64,000 nt of DNA from Agrobacterium sp. a22-2 (GTDB lineage: Bacteria > Pseudomonadota > Alphaproteobacteria > Rhizobiales > Rhizobiaceae). The position numbers and the translations under genes are program-made. The stretch is taken from positions 248,001-312,000 of the forward strand of contig NZ_JAAXMM010000002.1 of NCBI RefSeq assembly GCF_012276985.1, read 5' to 3'. Positions 16,652-24,606 of the stretch are shown in pieces (the stretch's first letter is position 1; every line of letters starts with the position of its first letter). The notes under the pieces are model-generated. The model ran no database searches, was not told the DNA's origin, and was given only the letters and a program-made list of their open reading frames with translations.

Positions 16652-18832
16652 TTACCAGGTGTATTTCAGCGTGCCGACGATCTTGCGGCGGTCGCCGTAA
16701 TAGGAGGTGCCGTAATAGCTGGTGGTCTCGTATTTCTTGTCGAACAGGTTGGAGACATTGACCGCCAGGCTGACATTTTCGGTGACGGCATATTTGGCGG
16801 AGGCATCGACCACCGTGTAGCTGTCGACCGGAACCGTGTTGGCGGCATCGCCATAGGTCGATCCGACGAAACGAATGCCGCCGCCCAGCGTCAGGTCGCC
16901 GCGGAAACCATCGCCCGGGAAAGTGTAGTCGAGCCAGGCCGAGGCGATGTGCTCGGGCACGCGGTCCGGGCGGTTGCCTTTATTGCCGCTGATGCCGTCC
17001 TCGACGATTTCGGCATCCCAGTAGGAATAGGCCAGCGTCAGGTTCCAGCGGTCGTTGAGCGCCATCTTGCCTTCCAGCTCGACGCCGCGCACGTTGACCT
17101 CGCCGATCTGGCGCTGCACCGCCGGGCTGATATAGGTCGGCACATTGGTCTGGCTGAGATCGAACAGGGCGACGGTGAACAGGCCGTCAAAACCCTCCGG
17201 CTGATATTTCATGCCGATTTCGTACTGGATGCCTTCCTGCGGCTTCAGCGAGCCCTCCACCGTGTAGCCATTGCCGGTCGGGGCGACCAGCGGCTGGAAG
17301 GATTCCGAATAATTGGCATAGGCGGCCAGCTGCGGATTGATCTTGTAGGTGAGGCCGGCGCGCTTGGTGAAGGCATCGGCCGTGGTGTGATCGGAGGTGC
17401 CGGTCAACAGGTAATCCGCGGTGTTGTCGACATAGTCGTAGCGCCCGCCGAGCGTGACGATCCAGCGCTCGTCGATGGTCAGCTGTTCCTGCGCATAGAT
17501 GCCGACGGCCTTCTGCTTGACCACCCAGTCGACATAAGGCGTATCCACGACGCAGGCACGGCCGCAATAGACCGGGTCGTTGATGTCGATCGGTCCCGCC
17601 GTGCCATAGCGGATATCCTCATGGGTATCGTCATAGGCGAAGTCGGCGCCGACCAGCAGCTTGCTGTCCATAGTCTGCCAGCTGCTGTCATACTGCAGCT
17701 GGTTGTCGATGGCGAAGCGATCCGAGGTGCCGTAGGTGGCAAAGGAGGTGCGGTCGGCGGTCGGGTCGGTCGAGGCGCCGTAGACTTCCTCGTAGTCGAG
17801 GTTCAGATGGGAATAACGGGCGGTCTGGCGGAAGGTCAGGCCGTTGTCGAAATCGTGCTCGAAGAGATAGCCGATATCGGTCTGTTCGGTATCGAACTTG
17901 TTGTATTCCGGCTCGCCGAGAAAGGTGTCGGGGTCGATGTCGAGGCCGGTCGGGAAGCCGCGGGCGCCGTTGCCGTCGCGTTTGCTGTAATCGGTGAGGA
18001 TGGTCAGCGATGTGCCGTCATCCGGGCTGATGGTGAGTGCCGGCGCGATATAGACGCGGTCGTCGTTGGAATAGTCGCTGCCGTGGTCGCCATCCTGCCA
18101 GAGGCCCGTGAAGCGGTAGCTCCAGACGCCTTCCGGATCGATGGCGCCGCCGAAATCCGTGCCCACTTCCAGATGTTCTTCGCCGAAGGTGGTGTAGACC
18201 TCGGCATGGAACTCGTCCTGCGGACGCTTGGTGACCGAATTGACCAGGCCGCCCGGGCCGTTGAGGCCGAACAGGGTGGAGGTCGATCCCTTCAAAATCT
18301 CGACGCGCTGCAGACCGTAGGGCTCGAGGCGGCTGGCCGTGAACCAGGCCGGAATGCGCGCCGGCAGACCGTCGCGATAGGTGCCGAGCACGGTCTGCGC
18401 GAAGCCGCGGATGCGGTAATAGTCGTAACGGTCGTCGGAGCCGAATTCATCGACCAATACGCCCGATGTATAGGCCAGCGCGTCCTGCAGGCTCTCGACG
18501 CCGCGGGTTTCCAGTTCTTCCTCGGTGACGACCGAGACGGCGGCCGGCACGTCGATGATCGGCGCATCGGTCTTGCTGGCGGTCGCCGACTGGGTGGCGA
18601 CGATCGAGGCATCCGGTCCGACCGGGCCGCCGCCTTGTGTTCCCGTGACGGTGATCGGGTCGAGCTGGGTCGTTCCATCCTGGCTGGTGGTCGAGGTCGC
18701 ATCCTGGGCAAGAGCCGGAGCCAAAGGTGCCACGAGGATCAGAAGAGCTGCGCCGGCCGATAGTGCCCTGCAATGGGCGGCGACCCTTGCCCTATTCCTG
18801 TTCCCGGCCCCCGCCTGAACTGTTAAGCCCAT
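16652..18832 (-). CDS. TonB-dependent siderophore receptor 2
   Basis: A 726-aa outer-membrane receptor of the same superfamily as receptor 1 but clearly a different paralogue. It has a signal peptide (about residues 1-43, ending PALAQ), a TonB-box region (DPITVTG, about 57-63), a plug with AAVSVVTEEEL and the VEILKG motif, and a barrel ending in LKYTW. A Cys pair (YCGRACV) occurs in an extracellular-loop region. The start at 18832 follows AAGGAGAGACGGAG. It is convergent with fhuB and has an IRO-type box about 120-135 bp upstream. It probably serves the same importer with a different siderophore. Confidence 0.92.
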   Translation of the reverse strand: MGLTVQAGAGNRNRARVAAHCRALSAGAALLILVAPLAPALAQDATSTTSQDGTTQLDPITVTGTQGGGPVGPDASIVATQSATASKTDAPIIDVPAAVSVVTEEELETRGVESLQDALAYTSGVLVDEFGSDDRYDYYRIRGFAQTVLGTYRDGLPARIPAWFTASRLEPYGLQRVEILKGSTSTLFGLNGPGGLVNSVTKRPQDEFHAEVYTTFGEEHLEVGTDFGGAIDPEGVWSYRFTGLWQDGDHGSDYSNDDRVYIAPALTISPDDGTSLTILTDYSKRDGNGARGFPTGLDIDPDTFLGEPEYNKFDTEQTDIGYLFEHDFDNGLTFRQTARYSHLNLDYEEVYGASTDPTADRTSFATYGTSDRFAIDNQLQYDSSWQTMDSKLLVGADFAYDDTHEDIRYGTAGPIDINDPVYCGRACVVDTPYVDWVVKQKAVGIYAQEQLTIDERWIVTLGGRYDYVDNTADYLLTGTSDHTTADAFTKRAGLTYKINPQLAAYANYSESFQPLVAPTGNGYTVEGSLKPQEGIQYEIGMKYQPEGFDGLFTVALFDLSQTNVPTYISPAVQRQIGEVNVRGVELEGKMALNDRWNLTLAYSYWDAEIVEDGISGNKGNRPDRVPEHIASAWLDYTFPGDGFRGDLTLGGGIRFVGSTYGDAANTVPVDSYTVVDASAKYAVTENVSLAVNVSNLFDKKYETTSYYGTSYYGDRRKIVGTLKYTW

Positions 18833-19153
18833 CTCCGTCTCTCCTTGATGCTGTCTCTCAAAACTGCCAGTGCCGATGCGACCTGTCCCCGATCACATTG
18901 GCCTGTTTCGACGGGACATTATTAACTGAACCAAATGAGTCAACTTTAAAGGTGACAATTATAATCAGCTTTCCCTTGGTGTGGCGAAATGGACACGGGC
19001 GGGTTCTGGACTGACGTGCGGGGGCGGGGCGGCGTCGATGACCGGCCCATTGCCGAATGGCAGGGAATAGGTTTGATAAGGTGAGCTGAACGGCGGCGGG
19101 CGATGCGCAATGCGTCGCTTCGTGATAAAAAAGACGACCGGGTGGAGATGGGC
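18833..19153. other. Divergent intergenic region, receptor 2 / TRIC gene
   Basis: No ORF of merit is present. The left half is AT-rich and carries the IRO-type box at 18953-18967; the right half is GC-rich and should hold the promoter of the TRIC gene. Confidence 0.5.
18953..18967. promoter_or_regulatory. IRO-type (RirA) box upstream of receptor 2
   Basis: TGACAATTATAATCA fits TGA-N9-TCA and has an AT-rich core. It is the third such box in this module, each located in the promoter region of an iron-uptake transcript. Confidence 0.6.
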
Positions 19154-19789
19154 ATGCCGATTCTCGAAATTCTCGACTATGCCGGCATCGCGGTGTTTGC
19201 CGCCACCGGCGCGCTATCGGCGTCGCGCAAGCAGCTCGATATCATCGGCTATGTCTTTCTGGCCTGCGTGACGGCGATCGGCGGCGGCACCATGCGCGAC
19301 GTCGTGCTCGGCGCCACGCCGGTCTTCTGGGTGGCAAGCCCGATCTATCTGCTGATCAGCACGGCGGTTGCGATCGTGCTGTTCTTCACCGCTCATCTGT
19401 TTCAATCACGCTACCGCGTGCTGGTCTGGCTCGATGCGGTCGGCATGGCCGCCTATTGCGTAATGGGGGCGGCCAAAGGCTTCGCGGCCAGCGGCTCGTT
19501 CACCGTGGCGCTGGTGACAGGGGCGCTGACCGCCACCTTCGGCGGCGTGCTGCGCGATATCCTGGCCGGCGAACCCTCGGTGCTGCTGCGCCCGGAAATC
19601 TACGTGACGGCCGCTCTTTGCGGCTCCTTCGTCTTCGTGCTGGCCAGCTGGGTCGGCCTGCCGCAATCGGCCGCCTCCGTACTCGGCTTCCTCTCAGCCT
19701 TCGCCGTGCGCGGCGGGGCGCTTTATTACGGCTGGCAGCTGCCCAGGGGCAAGGCGCTGCCGGGGCGGGATCCGGATGATGTGCTTTAG
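19154..19789 (+). CDS. TRIC-family cation channel (UPF0126, YicG-like)
   Basis: A 211-aa integral membrane protein with seven predicted helices built from two homologous halves. The tell-tale glycine-rich motifs are present in each: GGGTMRD (about residues 51-57) and FGGVLRD (about 134-140). Bacterial TRIC proteins are trimeric monovalent-cation channels. ATG 19154 is chosen because GGTGGAG (19141-19147) lies 6 nt before it; ATG 19148 abuts that site, and the longer ORF from 19103 adds a charged, non-conserved N-terminus. It stands alone transcriptionally. Confidence 0.88.
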   Translation: MPILEILDYAGIAVFAATGALSASRKQLDIIGYVFLACVTAIGGGTMRDVVLGATPVFWVASPIYLLISTAVAIVLFFTAHLFQSRYRVLVWLDAVGMAAYCVMGAAKGFAASGSFTVALVTGALTATFGGVLRDILAGEPSVLLRPEIYVTAALCGSFVFVLASWVGLPQSAASVLGFLSAFAVRGGALYYGWQLPRGKALPGRDPDDVL

Positions 19790-20181
19790 AGGGGGCGGAG
19801 TGGTGAGAGACGAGGTGTGTCGGGTGGAATGGTCGCTATCGGCCCTAAGGAGACATTCAGGGGCCGGTCTCCAGAAAACTGAGATCGGGTAAAAAGCGGG
19901 CAGTCGCCTTACCATTGGGTTCTCGGAGCACTCGCCACTCGGCGTCGTAGAGGAAACTCTTCGGAGTTGGATTGGAAGCTTTGTGATAAGCGGTGGCCGA
20001 TTCTCTTTCATAAGGAACGATTGTTCCAGAATGTGTCGCCGGATTAGTCGCGGAGCGCAACAAAGTCGTGAGTGTTGACAGTCTCACGCATATTCTGCAT
20101 TCTGAAAATGGCGCTTCGTAGGGTGCACCGGCCTTTGAGCCGACTGGGCAACGCCCGCCTACAACTTCAAAGGTAGCGCTT
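19790..20181. other. Intergenic region, possible gene remnant on the reverse strand
   Basis: There is no intact gene. On the reverse strand, 20020-19857 reads a short protein-like stretch (IVPYERES, then SFLYDAEWRVLREP) that resembles the C-terminal EWR motif of DUF2971-type proteins. Its upstream part is missing, since the frame runs into the VOC gene. It may be a relic; otherwise nothing is seen except the promoter of the next gene. Confidence 0.3.
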
Positions 20182-20829
20182 ATGCCGAATCTCGAAAACC
20201 TCAAGAAGCAAGCCAAGCAGTATCTGCGGTGGCATCGCGAGCGGTATTATCCAGTCGCGGCCCATATCCGCGCTGCTTTGCCACGATTTCAACACCTCGA
20301 CGATAATCAGATATTGGAATCTAGTTTCAAGCTGAATGACGCGCAAGAACTTGTCGCACGTCAATTGGGATTCGAGGGGTGGCTGGCGCTCAAGTCAGGA
20401 GCCTGTGGCATGACCAATCAAAGCAGACAGACCGCATCCCACCCGGTTCTGAGTTCTGTCTCCGCGCAACTCTTCGTCTCCGACATCAAAGCGTCGTGTG
20501 AATTCTTCACCGACAAACTCGGCTTCGCGCTCGACTTTGCTTACGGCGACCCTCCATTTTATGGACAGGTTGTTCGTGACAATGCGCGCCTCGCTCTGAG
20601 GCTAGTTTGTGAGCCTGTGTTTGTCGGCGACATGCGACAACGCGAACATCTGCTCTCCGCCTCGATCACGGTTAACACCGCAAGTGAGATCAAGCGACTC
20701 TTTCTGGATTTCCAAGCTACCGGAGTGGATTTTCACCAGGCGCTCAAGAAGGAGCCGTGGGGTGCTCGAAATTTCATTGTTAGGGACCCGGACGAAAACC
20801 TCATACTGTTTGCTGGTCCGGCCGACTAA
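20182..20829 (+). CDS. VOC/glyoxalase-superfamily protein with N-terminal helical domain
   Basis: A 215-aa protein with two parts. Residues 1 to about 70 form a charged helical segment (LENLKKQAKQYLRWHRE, then DAQELVARQLGFEGW) that is seen at the N-terminus of many proteobacterial glyoxalase-like and ankyrin-like proteins. Residues about 90-212 are a VOC fold (AQLFVSDIKASCEFFTDKLGF, ending VRDPDENLILFAG), as in glyoxalase/bleomycin-resistance proteins, which bind a metal or small ligand. The substrate cannot be read from the sequence. GC content is a little below that of the neighbours and the flanks look scrambled, so it may be an insertion. Confidence 0.8.
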   Translation: MPNLENLKKQAKQYLRWHRERYYPVAAHIRAALPRFQHLDDNQILESSFKLNDAQELVARQLGFEGWLALKSGACGMTNQSRQTASHPVLSSVSAQLFVSDIKASCEFFTDKLGFALDFAYGDPPFYGQVVRDNARLALRLVCEPVFVGDMRQREHLLSASITVNTASEIKRLFLDFQATGVDFHQALKKEPWGARNFIVRDPDENLILFAGPAD

Positions 20830-21153
20830 ATATATCTCAAATCTCTGAATACCGACCTAGATTGTCTCAGCATTCCCGAAATCTGCGACATGCTTTTCCG
20901 GTAGGTCAATGTCAGGTCTTCGGCGGCTCGACTGAGCCGACGTCCGCAATAAAGGTTGAAAGACGATAATATCGAGCTGTGCTGTTATGTCTCCTATTGG
21001 CGCAGAGCGGAAATGATTTCCGGTTCCGCCAATTGCGGACATTGCATCGATTCCGATAATGTCGACAGCCAAAGTGCCAGCACGATATGCGGTCACCTGT
21101 CGGCAAGCGACCCTATCGGACGTCAAGGATGTGTCGATGACAGCCTGCCCGGA
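20830..21153. other. Intergenic region with nested palindrome
   Basis: There is no credible gene. Short ORFs crossing it have poor composition. It contains a long nested inverted repeat (20988-21042, listed separately) and AT-rich flanks. Confidence 0.5.
20988..21042. repeat. Nested imperfect palindrome (extragenic repeat)
   Basis: Three concentric stems share one centre: ATGTC/GACAT (outer, 20988-20992 with 21038-21042), ATTGGCG/CGCCAAT (20996-21002 with 21027-21033) and CGGAAAT/ATTTCCG (21008-21014 with 21016-21022). The design suggests a mobile or repeated extragenic palindrome instead of a terminator; no T-run follows. Confidence 0.6.
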
Positions 21154-21543
21154 CTATGCGGGCGGCAAGTCGAGGCCGTTCGGGAGCGAGATCCAGATGA
21201 CAGTCTGTGCCTCTGGGGAATGGCGGGACAGATGGCCCTTGCCGTGTGTGTCTTCCACGAGCACGAAGCTGCCCGCCTGAACGTGGCGAACCTCGCCGTC
21301 GCTGGTTTCGTATTCAACCGAACCATCGAGTCTCACCGTCAGCACAGGCTCCGGGACCTTGTGCCAGGCAACCTGCCGCATGCCCGCCGGGATGTGGGTG
21401 AGGCGGACGCGGGACGCCGGACAACTGGCCGTCACGTCGAACGGCGCGGCATCGGGGTGCACCGATATCTTCGTGGTGGGGAGTTCGACTTCGTCGAAAT
21501 GCGACTCGCCATCCGGGGTGGCATAGATGCGCAGGCACTTCAT
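21154..21543 (-). CDS. Small cupin-domain protein
   Basis: A 129-aa single-domain protein with a cupin beta-barrel pattern: AGMRQVAWHKVPEPVLTVRLDG (motif 1 region) followed by VQAGSFVLVEDTHGKGH (motif 2 region), with His residues that could bind a metal. The function is not known. The start at 21543 follows AAGGAGCC; upstream in-frame starts (21570, 21765) run into the tRNA leader and low-quality sequence. It stands alone just downstream of the tRNA gene, on the same strand. Confidence 0.75.
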   Translation of the reverse strand: MKCLRIYATPDGESHFDEVELPTTKISVHPDAAPFDVTASCPASRVRLTHIPAGMRQVAWHKVPEPVLTVRLDGSVEYETSDGEVRHVQAGSFVLVEDTHGKGHLSRHSPEAQTVIWISLPNGLDLPPA

Positions 21544-21714
21544 GACGGCTGGCTCCTTGTGGTTCGCCATGCTGAAACGAAGCATGCATAGCATGAAGAG
21601 GTGGGGTAACACCACGCGGCTGCTGCGAGAGTTCTGGTGTGGGCCAAAGCCAATGGCACTTCGAGCACCGACTCGCGGCGGCCGCACCACAAAACAAAAA
21701 CATCCGGGAAAAAA

Positions 21715-21791
21715 TGGTAGCGGGAGGCAGAGTTGAACTGCCGACCTTGGGGTTATGAGTCCCACGCTCTAACCAACTGAGCTACCCCGCC
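21715..21791 (-). tRNA. tRNA-Met (anticodon CAT)
   Basis: A 77-nt cloverleaf with encoded 3' CCA is read on the reverse strand: acceptor GGCGGGG/TCCCGCT, D arm GCTC...GAGC, anticodon loop CTCATAA, T arm GGCAG-TTCAACT-CTGCC. Loop and length fit elongator tRNA-Met. A CAT anticodon also occurs in tRNA-Ile2 (lysidine-modified), which cannot be excluded by eye. It is not initiator-type, which would begin CGCGGGG. No integrase or att duplication is seen beside it. Confidence 0.93.
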
Positions 21792-21947
21792 ACAGGGGTC
21801 CGAAGGGGCGTTCGCCGCTCCGGCCTTAGGTTGGCCGGCTTATAAGATGCGGCTCGTCATCCTGTCAAGCGCCGCCTTCATCTTTGTGTCGTGAAAAATC
21901 GGCCTGCGCTTTTGCATGGTCCGTCGGCTCGCGCCGGCCGGGCCGGT

Positions 21948-23144
21948 TCAGGCGGCGACGGGCCTTTGCAGCAGGGCCTGGAGGCTTGCTTCGGCCTCGT
22001 GTGAGCGTTCCGAGCGCTCGATGAAGCCGCCGCCGTAAACGCGGGCATCCGGGCCGAGGCCGGAATAGAGCACGCAGGCCTGGCCGGGGGCGACGCCGGC
22101 TTCGCCGATCTCCAGGTCGACATAGGTGCCGCTGCTGTCGCTGTGCAGGGTTGCCGGTGCCGGCGGGCGGGTGGAGCGCACCCTTGCATAACAGGCAAAG
22201 CCGTCGGCGGCTTCTTCATTAAGTGTCAGGTCACCCAGCCAGTTGATGTCGCGCAGATAGACGCGGTGGGTTTCCAGCGCTTCCTTGGGGCCGACGATGA
22301 CGCGGCGCGAGCGGGCGTCGAGATAGACCACGTAGAGCGGTTCGCCGGTGGCGACGCCCAAGCCCTTGCGCTGGCCGATCGTGTAATGAAGGATGCCGTC
22401 ATGGGTGCCGAGAACGCGTCCGTCGAGATGGACGATCTCGCCGGCCAGCGCCGCATTGGGGCGCAGCTTGTTGATGATATCGGCATATTTGCCCTGCGGC
22501 ACGAAACAGATGTCCTGGCTGTCGGCCTTCTTGGCGACGACCAGGCCCATGTCTTCGGCCAGCGCCCGGGTTTCTGCCTTGGAGAGGTGCCCCAACGGAA
22601 AGCGCAGGTAGTCGATCTGTTCCTGGGTGGTGGCAAACAGGAAATAGCTCTGATCGCGCTCGTTGTCGATCGGCCGGAACAAGGCGCGGTGGCCGGGATC
22701 GTTGGCGAGCGGCACGGATTTCGAGCGGATGTAATGGCCGGTCGCCAGCGCATCGGCGCCGAGTTCCTTGGCCGTTGCCAGCAGATCGGCGAATTTGACG
22801 GTCTGGTTGCAGGCTACGCACGGGATCGGTGTTTCGCCGGCCACATAGCTTTCCATGAACGGGTTGATCACCGTGTCGCGGAAGCGCTGTTCGTAATCCA
22901 GCACGTAATGGGGAATGCCAAGCGTTTCGCAGACGCGGCGCGCATCGTCGATATCCTGGCCGGCGCAGCACGAGCCGGCGCGGTGCACGGCGGCGCCATG
23001 GTCGTAGAGCTGCAGGGTGATGCCGAGCACGTCGTAACCTTCGCGCTTCAGGATGCCGGCGACGACGGAGCTATCGACGCCGCCCGACATGGCGACGACG
23101 ACGCGGGTGTCTTCCGGCCTTTTGTCAAAATCCAGACTATTCAC
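21948..23144 (-). CDS. mnmA: tRNA-specific 2-thiouridylase MnmA
   Basis: Cytoplasmic enzyme that thiolates U34 in tRNA-Lys, -Glu and -Gln using ATP and a persulfide relay. The 398-aa product has the PP-loop SGGVDSS (about 20-26), the catalytic cysteines in PIPCVACN (about 108-115) and DICFVPQ (about 212), and the C-terminal beta-barrel. The family start corresponds to the GTG at 23144 ([14 protein letters not shown]), giving normal length; the ORF continues upstream to 23234 without conserved sequence. The GTG start with a modest GGCGGAA site suggests limited translation. It is divergent from the epimerase gene. Confidence 0.93.
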   Translation of the reverse strand: MNSLDFDKRPEDTRVVVAMSGGVDSSVVAGILKREGYDVLGITLQLYDHGAAVHRAGSCCAGQDIDDARRVCETLGIPHYVLDYEQRFRDTVINPFMESYVAGETPIPCVACNQTVKFADLLATAKELGADALATGHYIRSKSVPLANDPGHRALFRPIDNERDQSYFLFATTQEQIDYLRFPLGHLSKAETRALAEDMGLVVAKKADSQDICFVPQGKYADIINKLRPNAALAGEIVHLDGRVLGTHDGILHYTIGQRKGLGVATGEPLYVVYLDARSRRVIVGPKEALETHRVYLRDINWLGDLTLNEEAADGFACYARVRSTRPPAPATLHSDSSGTYVDLEIGEAGVAPGQACVLYSGLGPDARVYGGGFIERSERSHEAEASLQALLQRPVAA

Positions 23145-23341
23145 GGGCGTTCCGCCATTCTCAAGCGTTGCATGGGATCGCGTCCTCAAAGGCTCAGCCG
23201 CCGCGAAAGACGCCAAATTGCGGGTCTGCGGCAATTCTCGATATCGATCCGATTGTTGAGGGATATAGAAAGGATTGCTCCGGCATGCAAGGGGTTGCTG
23301 ATTCGCGGTCAGGGCCGGATGGGGCCAAGAAGAGGATTTGG

Positions 23342-24331
23342 ATGCAAAAAGGTTTGACGCTCAGCGTCGTCGAGGAGCGGTTTCCGGTTTCCGGCACGTT
23401 TACGATCTCGCGCGGCTCGCGCACGGAAATCCGGGTCGTGACGGTGGAGATCTCGGATGGTGTGCATATCGGGCGCGGCGAATGCGTGCCCTATGGGCGC
23501 TATGGCGAGACGGTCGACGGGGTGATCGAGACGATCCTGTCGCTGGGGCCGGACTTTGCGCAAGGGCTTGATCGGGCCGGCCTGCAGCAGCGGTTGCCGG
23601 GCGGGGCGGCGCGCAACGGGCTCGATTGCGCGCTGTGGGATCTCGAGGCCAAGCGGGCCGGTCAACCGGTCTGGCAGCTGGCGGGGCTCAGCCCGCCAAA
23701 ACCGATCCAGACGGCCTTTACCCTGTCGCTCGACACGCCCGCCAATATGCGCGCCGCGGCGGAGAAAAATGCCGGTCGGCCGCTGTTGAAGGTCAAGCTC
23801 GGCACCGATGCCGATCTGGAGCGCATCCTGGCGGTCCGGGCCGGGGCGCCGCACTCGACGATCATTGTCGATGCCAACGAGGGCTGGACGGCGGAGCATT
23901 ACCTCGCCTTGGCACCGGAACTGGTGCGGCTCGGCGTGGCGCTGGTCGAGCAGCCGCTGCCGGCCGGTCATGACGAGGTGCTGTCGACGATCGAGCGCGT
24001 GCTGCCGGTCTGCGCCGACGAGAGCTGCCACGACCGGGCGTCGCTGGGCCAGCTGATCGGCAAATACGATGCGGTCAATATCAAGCTCGACAAGGCGGGC
24101 GGGCTGACCGAGGCGCTGGCCATGCGCGATGCGGCGGTGGCCGCCGGCTTTCAGATCATGGTCGGCTGCATGCTCGGCACCTCGCTTGCCATGGCACCGG
24201 CCTTCCTGGTGGCACAGGGCGCGCCCTACGCGGATCTCGACGGCCCCCTGCTGCTGGCTAGCGACCGCCACGAGGCGATCCGCTACGAGGGGTCGCAGAT
24301 GCAGGCGCCGGCGGCGGGGTTGTGGGGGTAG
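23342..24331 (+). CDS. L-Ala-D/L-Glu epimerase-like enzyme (enolase superfamily)
   Basis: A 329-aa member of the muconate-lactonising subgroup of the enolase superfamily. Visible active-site elements: the KxK motif (LLKVKLG, about 148-152), metal ligands in VDANEGW, VEQPLP and ADES, and the second Lys in NIKLDKAGG (about 240). This set fits dipeptide epimerases that interconvert L-Ala-D-Glu and L-Ala-L-Glu in murein-peptide recycling; a different dipeptide is possible. The start at 23342 follows AAGAGG; the ORF further upstream overlaps mnmA antisense and is not conserved-looking. It is convergent with the kinase gene across a 46-bp inverted repeat. Confidence 0.87.
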   Translation: MQKGLTLSVVEERFPVSGTFTISRGSRTEIRVVTVEISDGVHIGRGECVPYGRYGETVDGVIETILSLGPDFAQGLDRAGLQQRLPGGAARNGLDCALWDLEAKRAGQPVWQLAGLSPPKPIQTAFTLSLDTPANMRAAAEKNAGRPLLKVKLGTDADLERILAVRAGAPHSTIIVDANEGWTAEHYLALAPELVRLGVALVEQPLPAGHDEVLSTIERVLPVCADESCHDRASLGQLIGKYDAVNIKLDKAGGLTEALAMRDAAVAAGFQIMVGCMLGTSLAMAPAFLVAQGAPYADLDGPLLLASDRHEAIRYEGSQMQAPAAGLWG

Positions 24332-24363
24332 GGCACGGTAGGACCGGTATCATATGTGGTTTA

Positions 24364-24573
24364 CCCCCCTCTGCCCTGCCGGGCATCTCCCCCACACGGG
24401 GGGAGATCGACGCGGGGCTGGCGCTGCATCCAAGCCGTTAAACAACGGCGAGATTGGAAACAACGAAGACCTGGATGGCAGCATCGTTACTTCCGTCATA
24501 ACTGAAGGGCGAGCGGTCGCGATCTGCCGATCTCCCCCCGTGTGGGGGAGATGCCCGGCAGGGCAGAGGGGGG
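24364..24573. repeat. Perfect 46-bp inverted repeat (RIME-like element)
   Basis: Arms 24364-24409 and 24528-24573 are exact reverse complements over 46 bp, with a 118-bp spacer. Each arm contains its own hairpin (ATCTCCCCC-ACAC-GGGGGGAGAT) and the CCTGCCGGGCAT-type core typical of Rhizobium intergenic mosaic elements. It fills the gap between two convergent genes, where it may also act as a bidirectional terminator. A decayed relative lies at 16340-16520. Confidence 0.85.
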
Positions 24574-24606
24574 AACCGATGGCGCTGTCTTCACCCGTCG
24601 GCCCGA

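Noticed and set aside
16496..18763. 755-codon forward ORF over receptor 2
   Set aside because: Antisense to a clear TonB receptor. Repetitive Gly/Asp/Val composition comes from reverse-read barrel codons.
20956..21591. 211-codon forward ORF antisense to the cupin gene
   Set aside because: Runs across the palindrome and antisense to the cupin gene; no recognisable domain.
21715..21791. tRNA gene as an integration site of a genomic island
   Set aside because: No integrase and no repeat of the tRNA 3' end were seen nearby; flanking genes are household genes.
24364..24573. Inverted repeat as the ends of an insertion sequence
   Set aside because: The 118-bp spacer codes for nothing; the arms match an extragenic mosaic element, not transposase-flanking repeats.
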